The notes beneath the pieces were generated by a model, which saw only the letters and a program-made list of their open reading frames with translations, did not search any database and was not told the origin of the DNA. This document shows, piece by piece, positions 5,407 through 6,392 of a stretch of 6,392 nt of DNA. The DNA comes from Rhodospirillales bacterium (GTDB lineage Bacteria > Pseudomonadota > Alphaproteobacteria > Rhodospirillales > 2-02-FULL-58-16), in assembly GCA_021775195.1 (NCBI GenBank), contig JAJFIG010000427.1:1-6392 (forward strand), written 5' to 3'. Every line of letters begins with the position of its first letter. Positions within the stretch are counted from its first letter, which is position 1. The position numbers and the translations under genes were made by a program.

Positions 5407-5560
5407 ATAGCGGGCCTTCGAGCCCCAGCCCAAACCACTCAATCAAGCATTCAGTAAAGCATTCAATGATGCGCGCTCGCTCCTCAGCGCCTGCCTCCAA
5501 CATTTCGCGGATAATCTCAATCTCAACGCCGGCCTGTCTTTGGTTTTCTAGGTCACCCAT
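5300..5560 (-). CDS. Possible small hypothetical protein (86 residues)
   Basis: This minus-strand frame fills the gap between the HEPN-like gene and comM and overlaps the HEPN-like 3' end by 107 nt (5300-5406). The first 65 residues form plausible amphipathic helices: VEIEIIREMLEAGAEERARI, then ECFTECLIEWF, then IATARVIAGDLLKRSD. The last 20 residues or so are basic and antisense to the HEPN-like gene, so that end may not be original. There is no clear ribosome binding site before ATG 5560, and no family was recognised. It could be a real accessory gene or a chance open frame. Confidence 0.4.
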   Translation of the reverse strand: MGDLENQRQAGVEIEIIREMLEAGAEERARIIECFTECLIEWFGLGLEGPLSIATARVIAGDLLKRSDSMLHPNCVKAPRCGFQRR

Positions 5561-5577
5561 GATTCGGCAGTCAAATA

Positions 5578-5583
5578 TATAAT
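5578..5583 (+). promoter_or_regulatory. Consensus -10 hexamer TATAAT upstream of comM
   Basis: A perfect TATAAT lies in a short AT-rich patch (5571-5586) about 100 nt before comM. No convincing -35 box is found 16-18 nt upstream, so this is a weak call. If real, it would give comM its own transcription after separation from the gshB unit. The reverse strand is equally AT-rich and could instead serve the minus-strand frame starting at 5560. Confidence 0.25.
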
Positions 5584-5680
5584 TGGGACTTGAAGCCTAT
5601 TTCCCGATCAAACACCGGTGGCGCTTCACCCCCGAGGTCCCTACTATGGCGCGAACACGCGGGTTATTCAGGGTTCGGGC

Positions 5681-6392
5681 ATGGTGGCGCGCATCAACAC
5701 GGTGGCGTTCGTGGGTTTCGACGTGCTCGACGTCGACGTCCAGGTCCACATGTCGACGGGGCTGCCCGCCTTCACCGTCGTCGGCCTGCCCGACAAGGCG
5801 GTGGCGGAAAGCCGCGAGCGGGTGCGCGCCGCGCTCAACGCCATGGGCCTGGCCCTGCCGCCCAAGCGCATCACCGTCAACCTGGCGCCGGCGGACGTAC
5901 TTAAGGAAGGCAGCCACTTCGACCTGCCCATCGCGCTCGGCCTGCTGGCGGCCATGGGGGCGCTGCCCCAGGATTCCATTACCGGCTTCGTCGCCCTCGG
6001 CGAGCTCGCCCTGGACGGGGCGCTGTCGGCGGTGGCCGGGGTCCTGCCGGCGGCGATCCACGCCAACGCCCACGGTCGTGGCCTGATCTGCCCGGCGGCC
6101 CAGGGCGGCGAGGCGGCGTGGGCGGGAGAAATCGAGATTCTGGCGCCCCTCAGCCTGGTTTCCCTGATCAATCACTTCAAGGGCACCCAGGTCCTGTCAA
6201 CCCCCGAGGCGACGGTCGTCGAGGACACCGCCCAGCACCCGGACCTCGCCGATATCAAGGGCCAGGAGAGCGCCAAGCGGGCCCTGGAGATCGCCGCCGG
6301 GGGCGGCCACAACCTGCTCATGGTGGGGCCGCCGGGGGCCGGCAAGTCGATGCTGGCAGCGCGCCTGCCGGGGCTGCTGCCGCCACTGGACC
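5681..6392 (+). CDS. comM: ComM/YifB family Mg-chelatase-like AAA+ ATPase, N-terminal part (3' end outside window)
   Basis: The first 237 codons of a protein usually about 500 residues long are present. It opens with MVARINTVAFVGFDVLDVDV and then TGLPAFTVVGLPDKAVAESRERV (26-48), KRITVNLAPAD (62-72) and FDLPIALGLLAAMG, which is the ChlI-type N-terminal domain. From about 185 the Mg-chelatase/AAA+ domain begins (DLADIKGQESAKRALEIAAGGGHNLL), with the Walker A motif GPPGAGKS at 216-223 and catalytic Lys222. In naturally transformable bacteria ComM is a hexameric helicase that aids branch migration of incoming DNA; the gene is also common in species not known to be competent. AGGG (5670-5673) lies 7 nt before the ATG. 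In many alphaproteobacteria it lies close downstream of gshB, so here it appears separated by an insertion. Confidence 0.93.
   Translation, partial: MVARINTVAFVGFDVLDVDVQVHMSTGLPAFTVVGLPDKAVAESRERVRAALNAMGLALPPKRITVNLAPADVLKEGSHFDLPIALGLLAAMGALPQDSITGFVALGELALDGALSAVAGVLPAAIHANAHGRGLICPAAQGGEAAWAGEIEILAPLSLVSLINHFKGTQVLSTPEATVVEDTAQHPDLADIKGQESAKRALEIAAGGGHNLLMVGPPGAGKSMLAARLPGLLPPLD

Noticed and set aside
5444..5465. Short direct repeat AAGCATTCA twice
   Set aside because: Two 9-mers about 12 nt apart with no further copies; this does not form an array or iteron set.
3742..5680. Attachment-site direct repeats flanking the islet
   Set aside because: Comparison by eye of the sequences after the PLP gene and before comM found no convincing direct repeat, and there is no integrase or tRNA gene.
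5583..6086. Plus-strand open frame of 167 residues overlapping comM
   Set aside because: Frame-shifted shadow of comM with a Trp/Arg/Ser/Cys-rich composition; the true comM frame starts at 5681 and runs off the window.

Overview
The window reads as chromosome of a high-GC alphaproteobacterium, probably of the Rhodospirillales type. This is inferred from the gene content and order (rsmI, yraN, a SirB1-family gene, gshB, then comM/yifB), the GC-rich codon use and the protein style; no rRNA or other strict taxonomic marker is present. Every flank gene is on the + strand.

Left flank (1-2642): the 3' end of rsmI (16S rRNA 2'-O-methyltransferase), yraN (UPF0102, nuclease-like fold), a SirB1-family transglutaminase-like/TPR gene and gshB (glutathione synthetase). 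Start/stop overlaps and short gaps suggest one transcription unit. Right flank (5681-6392): the first 237 codons of comM/yifB, an AAA+ ATPase with an intact Walker A motif.

Middle (2643-5680): in many alphaproteobacteria gshB lies close to yifB, so about 3 kb appears to have been inserted. It starts with a complete fold-type-II PLP enzyme of the cysteine synthase superfamily, placed 49 bp after gshB; its supposed product, cysteine, feeds glutathione synthesis. Next comes the 3' stub of an IS1595/ISXO2-type transposase. After that lies a compact, lower-GC stretch of small genes on alternating, overlapping strands: a stand-alone HNH nuclease-type protein with a 5' hairpin leader (+), two translationally coupled small genes (-), an uncharacterised protein with an R-N-x3-H motif of the HEPN type (+), and a possible 86-residue gene (-).

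Base composition supports this division. By hand count, 1021-1080 has 42 of 60 G+C, while 4561-4620 has 24 of 60. The HNH and HEPN-like genes, the small coupled genes and the IS scar look like an accessory islet, possibly defence or toxin related. That role is inference only; no complete known defence system can be recognised. No tRNA, rRNA, CRISPR array or riboswitch was seen.
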